NCBI GenBank assembly: GCA_027068085.1
Contig: JAMOUQ010000055.1
Location: 17,475 to 81,474, forward strand
DNA length: 64,000 nt
From: Desulfobacteraceae bacterium
Lineage (GTDB): Bacteria; Desulfobacterota; Desulfobacteria; Desulfobacterales; Desulfosarcinaceae
Direction: 5' to 3'
The notes under the pieces are model-generated. The model was not told the origin of the DNA. It made no database searches and worked only from the letters and a program-made list of their open reading frames with translations. How positions within the stretch are numbered: position 1 is the first letter of the stretch; every line of letters starts with the position of its first letter. Below are positions 1 to 6,980 of the stretch, one piece after another. A program made the translations under genes and the position numbers.

Positions 1-880
1 AGGTCTCCAGGTCATATCCGCTGAAACGGGCGGCCATCTTCCGGAATTCGTCTCCGTGAAGCATCCCCAGAAAGGACTGGATCGTCCGGTCGAAAAACCT
101 TTCCTTGTAAATCAGCAAATCGTAGCGTTCCCGGCGCAGGGGGAGAAAATCCAGCCCCAGGAGACCGGCCACCGGTTCGATGCCCGGGCCGGCATCGGCC
201 CGGCCGGCCAGGATTTCCAGGCCCACTTCCATGTGCGAGGTTACCTCGTTGGCATAGCCTTCCAGACGGGCCGGCTCCAGGCCGGCCTTGTTCAGCTCAC
301 GGTCGAAAACAAGCCGGGTGCCGGTCCCCACCCTGCGGTTGACGATCCGGATGCCCGCCCGGCCCAGGTCGGCCACGCTTTTGACGCCGTACGGATTGCC
401 GCCGGCCAGCAAAATGCCCTGCTGCCGGCGGCAGAAATTGACCACCACCGGCATCTTGTCCAGCTCCCGGCCGGCAAACTCGAAATTGTAGTCCTGTTCG
501 TCCGACTGGAGCAGGTGACTGGTGGCCATGTGGCAGATATTGCGTTTCAGGGCCCTTATTCCTCCCATGCTGCCAAGGTTGCCGAAAACGGCCAGCTTGC
601 CGCCGAATTCTGAATTGAACATGGAAATCGTCTTTTCCAGCAGGATGTCGTTGCTGCCGGCAATCACCAGAAGGTCCTTCCAGTTGTCCGGCATGGCCGC
701 GGCCTCGGGATAGTTGAGGGTGTTGGCCTCGATCCATTGTTCAACCAGGTGCCTGGGAAAAAGCCACTTGCCGGTCACCTTGGAGGCCGGAAGCCCCTTT
801 TCGGCAATCAGCGTGTAGACCATTTTCTCATTTATATCCAGGAACCTGGCCACCTGACGGGTGGAAAGCAGTTCGGTCAT
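1..880 (-). CDS. HTH regulator with substrate-binding (PBP-like) domain, C-terminus outside window
   Basis: The frame opens with ATG at 880 and runs without a stop to the window edge, giving about 293 residues of an incomplete protein. Residues 3-50 form an excisionase/MerR-type helix-turn-helix (STRQVARFLDINEKMVYTLI, then KVTGKWLFP). The rest resembles the periplasmic-binding-protein-like domain of molybdate-type one-component regulators: an AGSNDILLEK opening, a GNLGSMGG segment and a GNPYG...VADLGRAGIRIVNR segment. Expected role: cytoplasmic transcription factor sensing a small anion or metabolite through the binding fold. The ligand cannot be read from the sequence. A related solute-binding fold without a signal peptide is encoded at 8426-9271. 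The family call is fairly secure; the target genes are unknown. Confidence 0.7.
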   Translation of the reverse strand, partial: MTELLSTRQVARFLDINEKMVYTLIAEKGLPASKVTGKWLFPRHLVEQWIEANTLNYPEAAAMPDNWKDLLVIAGSNDILLEKTISMFNSEFGGKLAVFGNLGSMGGIRALKRNICHMATSHLLQSDEQDYNFEFAGRELDKMPVVVNFCRRQQGILLAGGNPYGVKSVADLGRAGIRIVNRRVGTGTRLVFDRELNKAGLEPARLEGYANEVTSHMEVGLEILAGRADAGPGIEPVAGLLGLDFLPLRRERYDLLIYKERFFDRTIQSFLGMLHGDEFRKMAARFSGYDLET

Positions 881-1007
881 GAGAATATGTCCTCGCCCGG
901 ATGATACAAAAACAGCTGCCATTGCCAGGGACCGCTATCTGCCTTTGCGGCCCGCGGAGCGCCGCAACCGGATCGAAGTGCACCCGTGCTGCCTGCCCGC
1001 AGCTGCC

Positions 1008-1037
1008 TTTTAAGCACCCGTGGTCTTTTATTGTCAA
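1008..1037 (-). promoter_or_regulatory. candidate sigma-70 promoter for the HTH regulator
   Basis: On the minus strand a perfect TTGACA (1032-1037) is followed after 18 bp by TTAAAA (1008-1013), a poor -10. It lies about 130 bp upstream of the ATG at 880. The -35 is convincing, the -10 is not. Confidence 0.35.
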
Positions 1038-1135
1038 TAATTTTCTTTTGATTGCAATTTTACCGGAATATCACGACCACGGATGACCGGAAATGACACG
1101 GTTCGCCTTTGCGGGTCGGCAGGAGCAAGCGCAAT

Positions 1136-3487
1136 TCAGAGGGATGCCCGGCGGGCAAGAAGGTTGGAGTCCAGGCGGACTTTGACCCGCAGGGCCTTCA
1201 GCCCCTGGACACCCTGGAGGTTTTCCAGCTCCAGGTATTCATGGTCTTTTTCAAGGTAACCCTGGTGCTGCAGAAAATCCAGATGGGATTCCATATCCAG
1301 AGCCTCGCTGGCCTGGGAATAGACGATGGCGATTTTGCCCGGCTGGGTCAGCCTTTCTCCGGTCCCCCTGACAGCGGCCTTGTCCAGCCTGGATTTTATG
1401 ATTTCCTGGCGCACATCGTAGGCCCGGTCGACATCGAAACGCTTCTCGTCGTACCTGAACCTGATTGAAAGGGGGGTATCCTGGACCAGGATGAGGTTGG
1501 TGGTATCGAGGGCAACCTTGAGGCGGGACTTGAGCTGTTCGGTATGCCAGGCCATCCCGCAGGCCACCTTTAGTTGCCATATCCTAAGCTCCTTGAGAAA
1601 GAGCTTGTTGAAGCGCCCGTCTTCCAGCAGGGATCTGCCGGTGTAGATGAGATAGTCCACCCCGTCGGTGCGGTGTCTTTCAAAGTAATGGGGCAAGGTG
1701 CTTTGCAGGCGGGCCTCTTCGCGGTCGAGATAGGTGGTGAGCCGGTCGCTGAGGGCCGCGACGCTTTCTTCGAAATCACGCCGCAGATTGTAAACGGTGT
1801 GCATCACCGGGTCCAGGCTCTTTTTATACCTGGCGATGGCCTGATCAACCGGCTTTCCCAGCCCTTCCAGGTGAACGAACACAGGTTCCAGTTCGTTTTT
1901 CAGAAAACCCGCCACCAGTCTTTCGTCGCCTGTGCCCAGGCCGCCTTCGATACGCCGGCGCAGCTTTTCCAGCTTCATGTCCAGCTCCCGGAGGGTCAAC
2001 ATGGGTTTTACCCGCAGGGCTGTCTGCAAGACCCGGCGGGCCAGGTCCAGGTGCCGGGTCAGGTCACCACGGATGGCCCGGTTCCTTGCCAGGCTCGACC
2101 CGCGGATATCGCAAATCCCGTAGAGGGAGTACACGTTTTTGAAAACGATCGGCTCCATCACGCCGGGCCGCCCCAGGCGCATCATGTCCAGGTACCTGAA
2201 AGCCGCCTTGCGGAAAGCCCACTCGACAGTGGGATGGATGGCGGTGCATTTCTGCTTGATTATTTCCTGGACCTGGTGCTCCAGCTCGTCCAGGGCCTTT
2301 TTGATGGCGATGGCGAAGATGGGCTGGAGCTGGGCCACGATCAGCTCGTCCAGGGCCGTCAGGTCACCGGCCACAGGACTGCCGACATCCAGGGTGCCGA
2401 TACACCGGCCCTCGAAAATCAGGGGGGCCACGATGCAGGAGCGGACCTCGCCGGGCATGATCTCACTGCGGTACTGCCGCAGCCGGGACTCCTGCTCCAC
2501 GTCGGCCACCCGTACGATCCTGCCGCTGTTGACCGCCTTGGCGTAAGCGCTTTGGCGAAAGGCTTCCCTGCTGAGATGGCGGGAGTCGGCAAATATGCAG
2601 TTGCGCACCATTTCGCAGCCGCTGTTCAGCAGCAGCACCTGGTCGTCGTGCAGGGCCGCCACGCCGGCGATGAGATCAGGCCGCCGGAAAAGGGTCCGCA
2701 GGCGCTGCTGGATCTTCAGAAAACCGTTTCTGGAAGTGAGCGACTCCTGGTCTATCAGGTCCCGCTGGAGGGCGGAGATGACCTCGGATTCGGTCACGTC
2801 CACGGCCCGGATCACCGTAAAGCCCTGCAGTTCGAAATCCGCAGGGGGCAGAATTTCGCGGATGACTTCCGGTTCGGTTATGTGGTCGGCTATGGTGGCA
2901 AGCTGCCTGCGGGAAAGGTCCCGCGGTTTTTTGAGAGCCCTCACGTCAACGAACCTGAAATCCAGCTCGAACTGAAAAAAGCGGTCCAGGCCCGTCTCCG
3001 GATCCTTGACCATGTGGACCACCGGGTAGTCCAGCTTCAGATCCAGGCCGTAAAACTTGCGCAGGATGAACAGGTAGGCGCGGATGACCCGTCCCTTGTC
3101 CAGGCTGAAATCCTCGAGAATGATTTCACCTTTCATCCTGCCTTGCTCATCGAGAAACAACTGCCTGAAAAGCGGCGAGATATAAACCGGCTCGATGGAA
3201 AAGGGCACCACCGCGGCCACGGCCTCGCTCTGCCAGGTAAGAGGAGGGAAAACCAGGTTCATCATCCCCCGCACGGCCCGCTCATGCCGCTTCAAAACGG
3301 CAGGATCGGCAATGGGTCTGTTCAGTTCCCGGTTCTGCTTTATCTCCTCGACAAAGGCGGGATTGATACAGTCCAGATGTTCGTGTCCCCGGGAAACCAT
3401 CTTCCGGATGTGATCGATCAGGGGCCGGAAGCTCAGCACCGCCCTGAAGGGATAACGCCCCATGGTCTTTTCCACGTCCACCGCCAT
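1136..3487 (-). CDS. large GAF-domain protein of unknown role
   Basis: 783 residues from ATG 3487, chosen because the only earlier start in frame is a TTG at 3535. No signal peptide or membrane helix is visible, so it should be cytosolic. A GAF domain occupies about residues 265-400 (features such as RSCIVAPLIFEGRCIGTLDV). It is flanked by an N-terminal region of about 250 residues and a C-terminal region of about 370 residues rich in charged helices, neither of which I recognise. GAF domains bind small ligands or form dimers and usually drive an output domain, but no kinase, cyclase or DNA-binding motif is seen. It stands alone, so context gives no hint of function. Confidence 0.6.
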   Translation of the reverse strand: MAVDVEKTMGRYPFRAVLSFRPLIDHIRKMVSRGHEHLDCINPAFVEEIKQNRELNRPIADPAVLKRHERAVRGMMNLVFPPLTWQSEAVAAVVPFSIEPVYISPLFRQLFLDEQGRMKGEIILEDFSLDKGRVIRAYLFILRKFYGLDLKLDYPVVHMVKDPETGLDRFFQFELDFRFVDVRALKKPRDLSRRQLATIADHITEPEVIREILPPADFELQGFTVIRAVDVTESEVISALQRDLIDQESLTSRNGFLKIQQRLRTLFRRPDLIAGVAALHDDQVLLLNSGCEMVRNCIFADSRHLSREAFRQSAYAKAVNSGRIVRVADVEQESRLRQYRSEIMPGEVRSCIVAPLIFEGRCIGTLDVGSPVAGDLTALDELIVAQLQPIFAIAIKKALDELEHQVQEIIKQKCTAIHPTVEWAFRKAAFRYLDMMRLGRPGVMEPIVFKNVYSLYGICDIRGSSLARNRAIRGDLTRHLDLARRVLQTALRVKPMLTLRELDMKLEKLRRRIEGGLGTGDERLVAGFLKNELEPVFVHLEGLGKPVDQAIARYKKSLDPVMHTVYNLRRDFEESVAALSDRLTTYLDREEARLQSTLPHYFERHRTDGVDYLIYTGRSLLEDGRFNKLFLKELRIWQLKVACGMAWHTEQLKSRLKVALDTTNLILVQDTPLSIRFRYDEKRFDVDRAYDVRQEIIKSRLDKAAVRGTGERLTQPGKIAIVYSQASEALDMESHLDFLQHQGYLEKDHEYLELENLQGVQGLKALRVKVRLDSNLLARRASL

Positions 3488-3605
3488 TTGCCCGGCCCTT
3501 TTTCTAAATCCCGGTTTTACGACCTGACACCTCAAGGATCAGAATAAGTCTTATTTCACCAAAACTCAAACCATGATTGCCATGGTCGCCGGAACCGGGC
3601 AAACA

Positions 3606-3645
3606 AAAACCCGGTTTCCGGCATAAGATCCGCCGGAAACCGGGT
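3606..3645 (-). terminator. rho-independent terminator of the 3664-4758 lipoprotein gene
   Basis: A perfect 13-bp stem (3611-3623 with 3633-3645; CCCGGTTTCCGGC and its complement) is followed on the minus strand by TTTTTG. It sits 18 bp after the stop codon. Confidence 0.8.
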
Positions 3646-3663
3646 CGATTCTATCCTGTCTTT

Positions 3664-4758
3664 TTAGCTGTGTTTTTTGACACCGATGGAGAAAGTAACT
3701 TCGTAGTCAGCACTTCCATTTGCTATCATATCGCGGGCGACGAAGATCTCGCCATCTGGCGAAATTATGCCGACCTGACCGGAACCAATTGTCAGGGCCA
3801 GTTTGCCTGTAGTGGCATCGACATGATAAGTACCATTTACCACGGTACCGGGTGTGGAGCCGTTGTCGGACACCTTTATTACCGTAGCCGTGCAAGTACC
3901 GGTGCCGCTGCCATCATCATCGCCCTTGAAATTCACGTCGGCATGTACAGTCCAGGCGTCATCTTTAGTCGCGCCTATCTGCATCAACTGGTAGTCACCC
4001 TTGAGGTCAGCATTGGAATGACTCTCTGACATCTTGATACCGACCATTATCTTGACTTCCTTGTCACCTGATGAATCTTCATCGGTCAGGATCATCTTGG
4101 CCCCGTCGGTATATCCTTCCAGTTCATAATCGGAAATTATAAAACCGCCGTTTGATTTCAGGGTGTAGCTAAAACTTCCGCAACTAGAAGTACATGTCGC
4201 GTCGTTAGAATCCATGACGAAGCTCATGCTCGCAGTGCCATCGCTCAAAGTAGCGTCGATGACCGCGGTATTGGCACGGCCGTCATCGGAATTGTACCTT
4301 ATCTGGATAAACCGCCATTTACCATTTACATCTGCATGACTGACGGATGCAGAAGGTAATTTGACAGCCGCGGTCAAAGAGACTTCATCATCTTCTTTGG
4401 TGTCTACCACGGCCAGAAAATCTTCGCCGGGAGCCAGGATTCCCTTGTCGGTATTGCCGCCTTCGGTGAAATCCATGGTGTTGTCGGCAGCCACCGAATA
4501 GGTAAATTTGGCCGATCCGGCATACCCGGTGCCGTCGCCGTTGGATCCCATGTCATCGCCAGTGGCCCCGTAATCATCTGCAGACAGCTCGTAACTGAAA
4601 GTGCCCACGTAAAAATCGCCGCTGAAGCGGTCGTTGTAAGTGGCGGAGCCGCCGCTGCCGTCCGAACTGGAAGAACCACCGCAGCCAAGCACCGAAGCAA
4701 GTACGACGCATGCCAGAATCATCATCAGGGTCGAAACACCGGTCTTAATCTTCATCAT
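3664..4758 (-). CDS. predicted lipoprotein, Asp/Gly/Ser/Thr-rich
   Basis: 364 residues from ATG 4758, which has GGAGG six bases upstream; a TTG-TTG run just before it is unlikely to be used. The N-terminus is a lipoprotein signal with lipobox VLGC (Cys26) followed by a Gly/Ser linker. The mature protein is acidic and built of short alternating beta-like stretches with recurring patterns such as SHADVNGKWRFIQIRYN and SHSNADLKGDYQLMQIGAT, which look like diverged internal repeats. No catalytic motif is seen. Codon usage looks less GC-biased than its neighbours, which may mean acquisition or relaxed selection. It is monocistronic, with its own terminator. It is likely surface or periplasmic; function unknown. 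Confidence 0.65.
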   Translation of the reverse strand: MMKIKTGVSTLMMILACVVLASVLGCGGSSSSDGSGGSATYNDRFSGDFYVGTFSYELSADDYGATGDDMGSNGDGTGYAGSAKFTYSVAADNTMDFTEGGNTDKGILAPGEDFLAVVDTKEDDEVSLTAAVKLPSASVSHADVNGKWRFIQIRYNSDDGRANTAVIDATLSDGTASMSFVMDSNDATCTSSCGSFSYTLKSNGGFIISDYELEGYTDGAKMILTDEDSSGDKEVKIMVGIKMSESHSNADLKGDYQLMQIGATKDDAWTVHADVNFKGDDDGSGTGTCTATVIKVSDNGSTPGTVVNGTYHVDATTGKLALTIGSGQVGIISPDGEIFVARDMIANGSADYEVTFSIGVKKHS

Positions 4759-4881
4759 CAACAACCTCCTTGTTCTTTACGAGAATGAATGCCATACAAC
4801 TTTCAAAACACCACGGAACAGCCGAACTGCCTGACCAAAACATCGTCCCTAAATTGCTTGTCCGGAATCAAAGAAAATATG

Positions 4882-4887
4882 ATTATA
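4882..4887 (-). promoter_or_regulatory. candidate -10 element for the lipoprotein gene
   Basis: A perfect TATAAT on the minus strand, about 125 bp upstream of the ATG at 4758. No good -35 lies at 16-18 bp, so this is only a candidate. Confidence 0.3.
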
Positions 4888-5149
4888 CTGCAATAAACAA
4901 GCCAAAACCTCCTTTTGAAAGCCATGCCGGCGCATGGTTCCGAATTACCACAGGATCAGCCGGCATGGCTTCCGCAGACACAAACAGCGCTTTTCCCGTT
5001 TGCATGCAAAACTGCCAAAATCCGGCAGCAGGCTGCCGTTTTTGGGCACAGGCTCCGGGGCAAAGCGCCGGGTTGCCGGCAACGGCAGCTGCCTCACATA
5101 GCACCGGAGTAAAAATTCATCAAGGGTTCTGTTTTGTCGGCCATCAGAC

Positions 5150-5178
5150 TTGCCATCTGCCCGATCCATATTTAGAAT
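5150..5178 (+). promoter_or_regulatory. sigma-70-type promoter of the ferredoxin operon
   Basis: TTGCCA (5150-5155), a 17-bp spacer, then TAGAAT (5173-5178): five of six matches in each hexamer. Transcription would start near 5185, leaving a short leader before the GGAGG and GTG start at 5212. Confidence 0.6.
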
Positions 5179-5211
5179 TAACCATAACACTCTAACCAAA
5201 GGAGGCACGAG

Positions 5212-5427
5212 GTGACCGTCAAAACATGGCAGAGCGATGCTGTAACCATCAAGGTCGATTACGACAAGTGCACGGGCCATGCCGATTGCGTGGAGTCCTG
5301 CCCGGGCGAAGTTTACGAACTGGTCGATTCAAAGGCCGTTGCCGGCTCCATCGAAAACTGCATCGAGTGCTGCACCTGCGTCGAGGTCTGCCCGGAAGAC
5401 GCCATCGAGCACAGCGCCTGTGGATAG
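5212..5427 (+). CDS. small dicluster-type ferredoxin with one Cys replaced by His
   Basis: 71 residues starting at GTG 5212, with GGAGG at 5201-5205 deciding the start. Cluster II has the normal pattern C50-x2-C53-x2-C56-x3-C60-P. The first motif is C20-x2-H23-x2-C26-x3-C30-P, so the usual second cysteine is His. This suggests a 3Fe-4S, labile or His-ligated cluster at site I. Expected role: cytosolic electron carrier. The stop codon overlaps the likely GTG start of the methyltransferase-like gene, so the two are probably translationally coupled and the ferredoxin may supply electrons to that enzyme or its activator (inference). Confidence 0.8.
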   Translation: MTVKTWQSDAVTIKVDYDKCTGHADCVESCPGEVYELVDSKAVAGSIENCIECCTCVEVCPEDAIEHSACG

Positions 5428-6451
5428 CCCCGGCAAAATACCCGGCAACCTGGCCACCACGGCCATGGCGGTGATGCCCCATACCGATGTGGACCGGGCC
5501 CTGGAGACGGCCCTGTCCCTGGATGTCCCCTTCTGGCCGCAGCTGCCCAACTACAGCTATTACGAGGACATGTACGTCCAGGCGGCCGAGCATTTTCCCG
5601 GCATCGTCCTGGACGTTGAAAAGCGCACCCTGCGTTTTTCCATGGACAAGTTCATCGCCGAGCTGGAAGAGGCCATGGCGGCCATGGAAGACCCGGCCTA
5701 CCTGGATATCAGCCCCCGTTATTCGGTCGTCTATCACCGTTTCCTGGAAATGGACCTGTCCCGCCATATGGCCATCCGCGGTCAGCTGGAAGGGCCGGTG
5801 AGCTTCGGTTTCAACATTCTGGACCAGGACCAGCGGCCGATCCTGTTCGACGACACGGTGCGGCCTTTCATGTTCGATTTCATGGCGGCCCGGATCAACA
5901 TCCAGCTAAAACGGCTCAAGGCCCTCAATCCCAACGCCTTCATGTTCGTGGACGAGCCCGGACTGCAGTTCATCTTTTCGGCCCTTTCGGGTTACGACAG
6001 CAACAAGGCCAGGGCCGACATGGACCGCTTCTTCGCCGCCATCGACCGGCCCCGGGGAATTCACCTATGCGGCAATCCCGACTGGGATTTTCTGCTCAAC
6101 CTGGACCTGGACGTGCTTTCCATGGACATCTACTCCAACGCCGAGGTTTTTGCTTCCTACGCCCCGGCGGTACAACGCTTCCTGGACAGGGGCGGAATCA
6201 TCGTCTGGGGCATAGTACCCACGGCCATGGAGGAGTTCGAGCAGAATGACACAAGCCGGCTGATCGGCCGCCTGGAACAGGTGTGGGACATCCTGGCGGC
6301 AAGGGGCGTGGACAAAGAACGGATGATCACCCGGGGGATGCTTTCGCCGGCCACCTGCTGCCTGATAAACCCTGACAAGGAGAAAACCGTGGAAAAAGCC
6401 TTTGCCGCCATCAGGCGGATGGCCGAAATTCTGCGTCAAAAACACCTGTGA
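5420..6451 (+). CDS. UroD/MetE-like zinc-dependent methyltransferase family protein
   Basis: 343 residues. I chose GTG 5420, which overlaps the ferredoxin stop, because the residues it adds (ATTAMAVMPHTD) match the N-terminal signature of this family; ATG 5465 is an alternative. The fold is the TIM-barrel of MetE, uroporphyrinogen decarboxylase and corrinoid methyltransferases. Likely zinc ligands are H215 and C217 (IHLCGN) and C313 or C314 (SPATCCL), matching the methyl-acceptor thiol site of MetE-type enzymes. It should move a methyl group to a thiol, but donor and acceptor are unknown. No corrinoid protein is adjacent. It sits between a ferredoxin and a Cys-tailed FKBP-like protein. Confidence 0.65.
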   Translation: MDSPGKIPGNLATTAMAVMPHTDVDRALETALSLDVPFWPQLPNYSYYEDMYVQAAEHFPGIVLDVEKRTLRFSMDKFIAELEEAMAAMEDPAYLDISPRYSVVYHRFLEMDLSRHMAIRGQLEGPVSFGFNILDQDQRPILFDDTVRPFMFDFMAARINIQLKRLKALNPNAFMFVDEPGLQFIFSALSGYDSNKARADMDRFFAAIDRPRGIHLCGNPDWDFLLNLDLDVLSMDIYSNAEVFASYAPAVQRFLDRGGIIVWGIVPTAMEEFEQNDTSRLIGRLEQVWDILAARGVDKERMITRGMLSPATCCLINPDKEKTVEKAFAAIRRMAEILRQKHL

Positions 6452-6477
6452 TGGATTAAAAGCGAAAGGCAGACCTG

Positions 6478-6852
6478 ATGAATACTGAAAATACAATCGG
6501 TCCCATGACCAGGGTGGCACTGGAAATCGATACCGGCGATTCCGCCAGGCCAACTGGCCCCGTGGATTTCGAATTCATCTTCGGCATCGGGGTAAACGGC
6601 CTGTGCGGTCTTGAAATGCGGCTTGCCGGCAAAAAAGCCGGGCAGGAGACCCGACTGGAAGTGGAACCCGGCACCATGGAAGAACTCTTCGGTCACCTGG
6701 GATGCTCCCTGATGCGTGCTGCGGGCCGCCAGCCGCCCTTTGCGTTGAAAATCCGGATCAAGGAAGTTGCGCCGGCCAAGCCGCGGGAGGTAGTCAAGGC
6801 CATGGCCGAAAACACCGAGTGCGGATGTGATTGCGGCTGCGGATGCTTTTGA
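6478..6852 (+). CDS. FKBP/SlyD-like small protein with CxCxCxCxC metal-binding tail
   Basis: 124 residues starting 26 bp after the methyltransferase-like gene, in the same direction. The central part (FIFGIGVNGLCGLEMRLAGK, then KAGQETRLEVEPGTM) follows the FKBP/SlyD pattern of a Gly-rich loop, GLE, and a helix followed by a strand, but there is no room for the SlyD insert-in-flap domain. The C-terminus ends in alternating cysteines (C115, C117, C119, C121, C123). SlyD proteins use a His/Cys-rich tail to bind nickel or zinc and deliver it to enzymes. By analogy this may be a metallochaperone or folding factor for the zinc enzyme next to it (inference). Confidence 0.5.
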   Translation: MNTENTIGPMTRVALEIDTGDSARPTGPVDFEFIFGIGVNGLCGLEMRLAGKKAGQETRLEVEPGTMEELFGHLGCSLMRAAGRQPPFALKIRIKEVAPAKPREVVKAMAENTECGCDCGCGCF

Positions 6853-6980
6853 AGGTTGATTTCAGTTTCCACCTCATGTACCTTGAAAACCGCATTTGCC
6901 TGTTACTTCACCGGATGTGCCCGCGGCAAATGAAGCGCCAGTCTACTCCGGGTTAACCTGAAGCAACAACGGCCGTAACT

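Larger units (their letters stand above)
4759..5211. other. intergenic region with inverted repeats between lipoprotein and ferredoxin genes
   Basis: No gene is supported in these 453 bases. They hold divergent promoters for both flanks and several palindromes: an 11-bp inverted repeat GCCATGCCGGC (4921-4931 with 4959-4969, loop 27), a compact hairpin CGGCAG-cagg-CTGCCG followed by TTTTT (5023-5043, terminator-like on the plus strand), and a GC-rich block around 5053-5107 closed by CTCCGG/CCGGAG and containing the palindromes TTGCCGGCAA and GGCAGCTGCC. I could not match it to a known riboswitch class. Confidence 0.5.

Noticed and set aside
1574..3547. 657-codon open frame on the plus strand
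   Set aside because: It lies opposite the GAF-domain gene, has no coding character or family match, and reflects the scarcity of stops in GC-rich antisense frames.
4920..5110. Cobalamin or SAM-type riboswitch ahead of the methyltransferase operon
   Set aside because: No B12-box or SAM core sequence is seen, and the hairpins lie upstream of the likely promoter at 5150-5178, so they are not in the operon leader.
5279..5419. Upstream extension of the methyltransferase-like frame
   Set aside because: It overlaps the ferredoxin gene out of frame, and family similarity begins only after the GTG at 5420.
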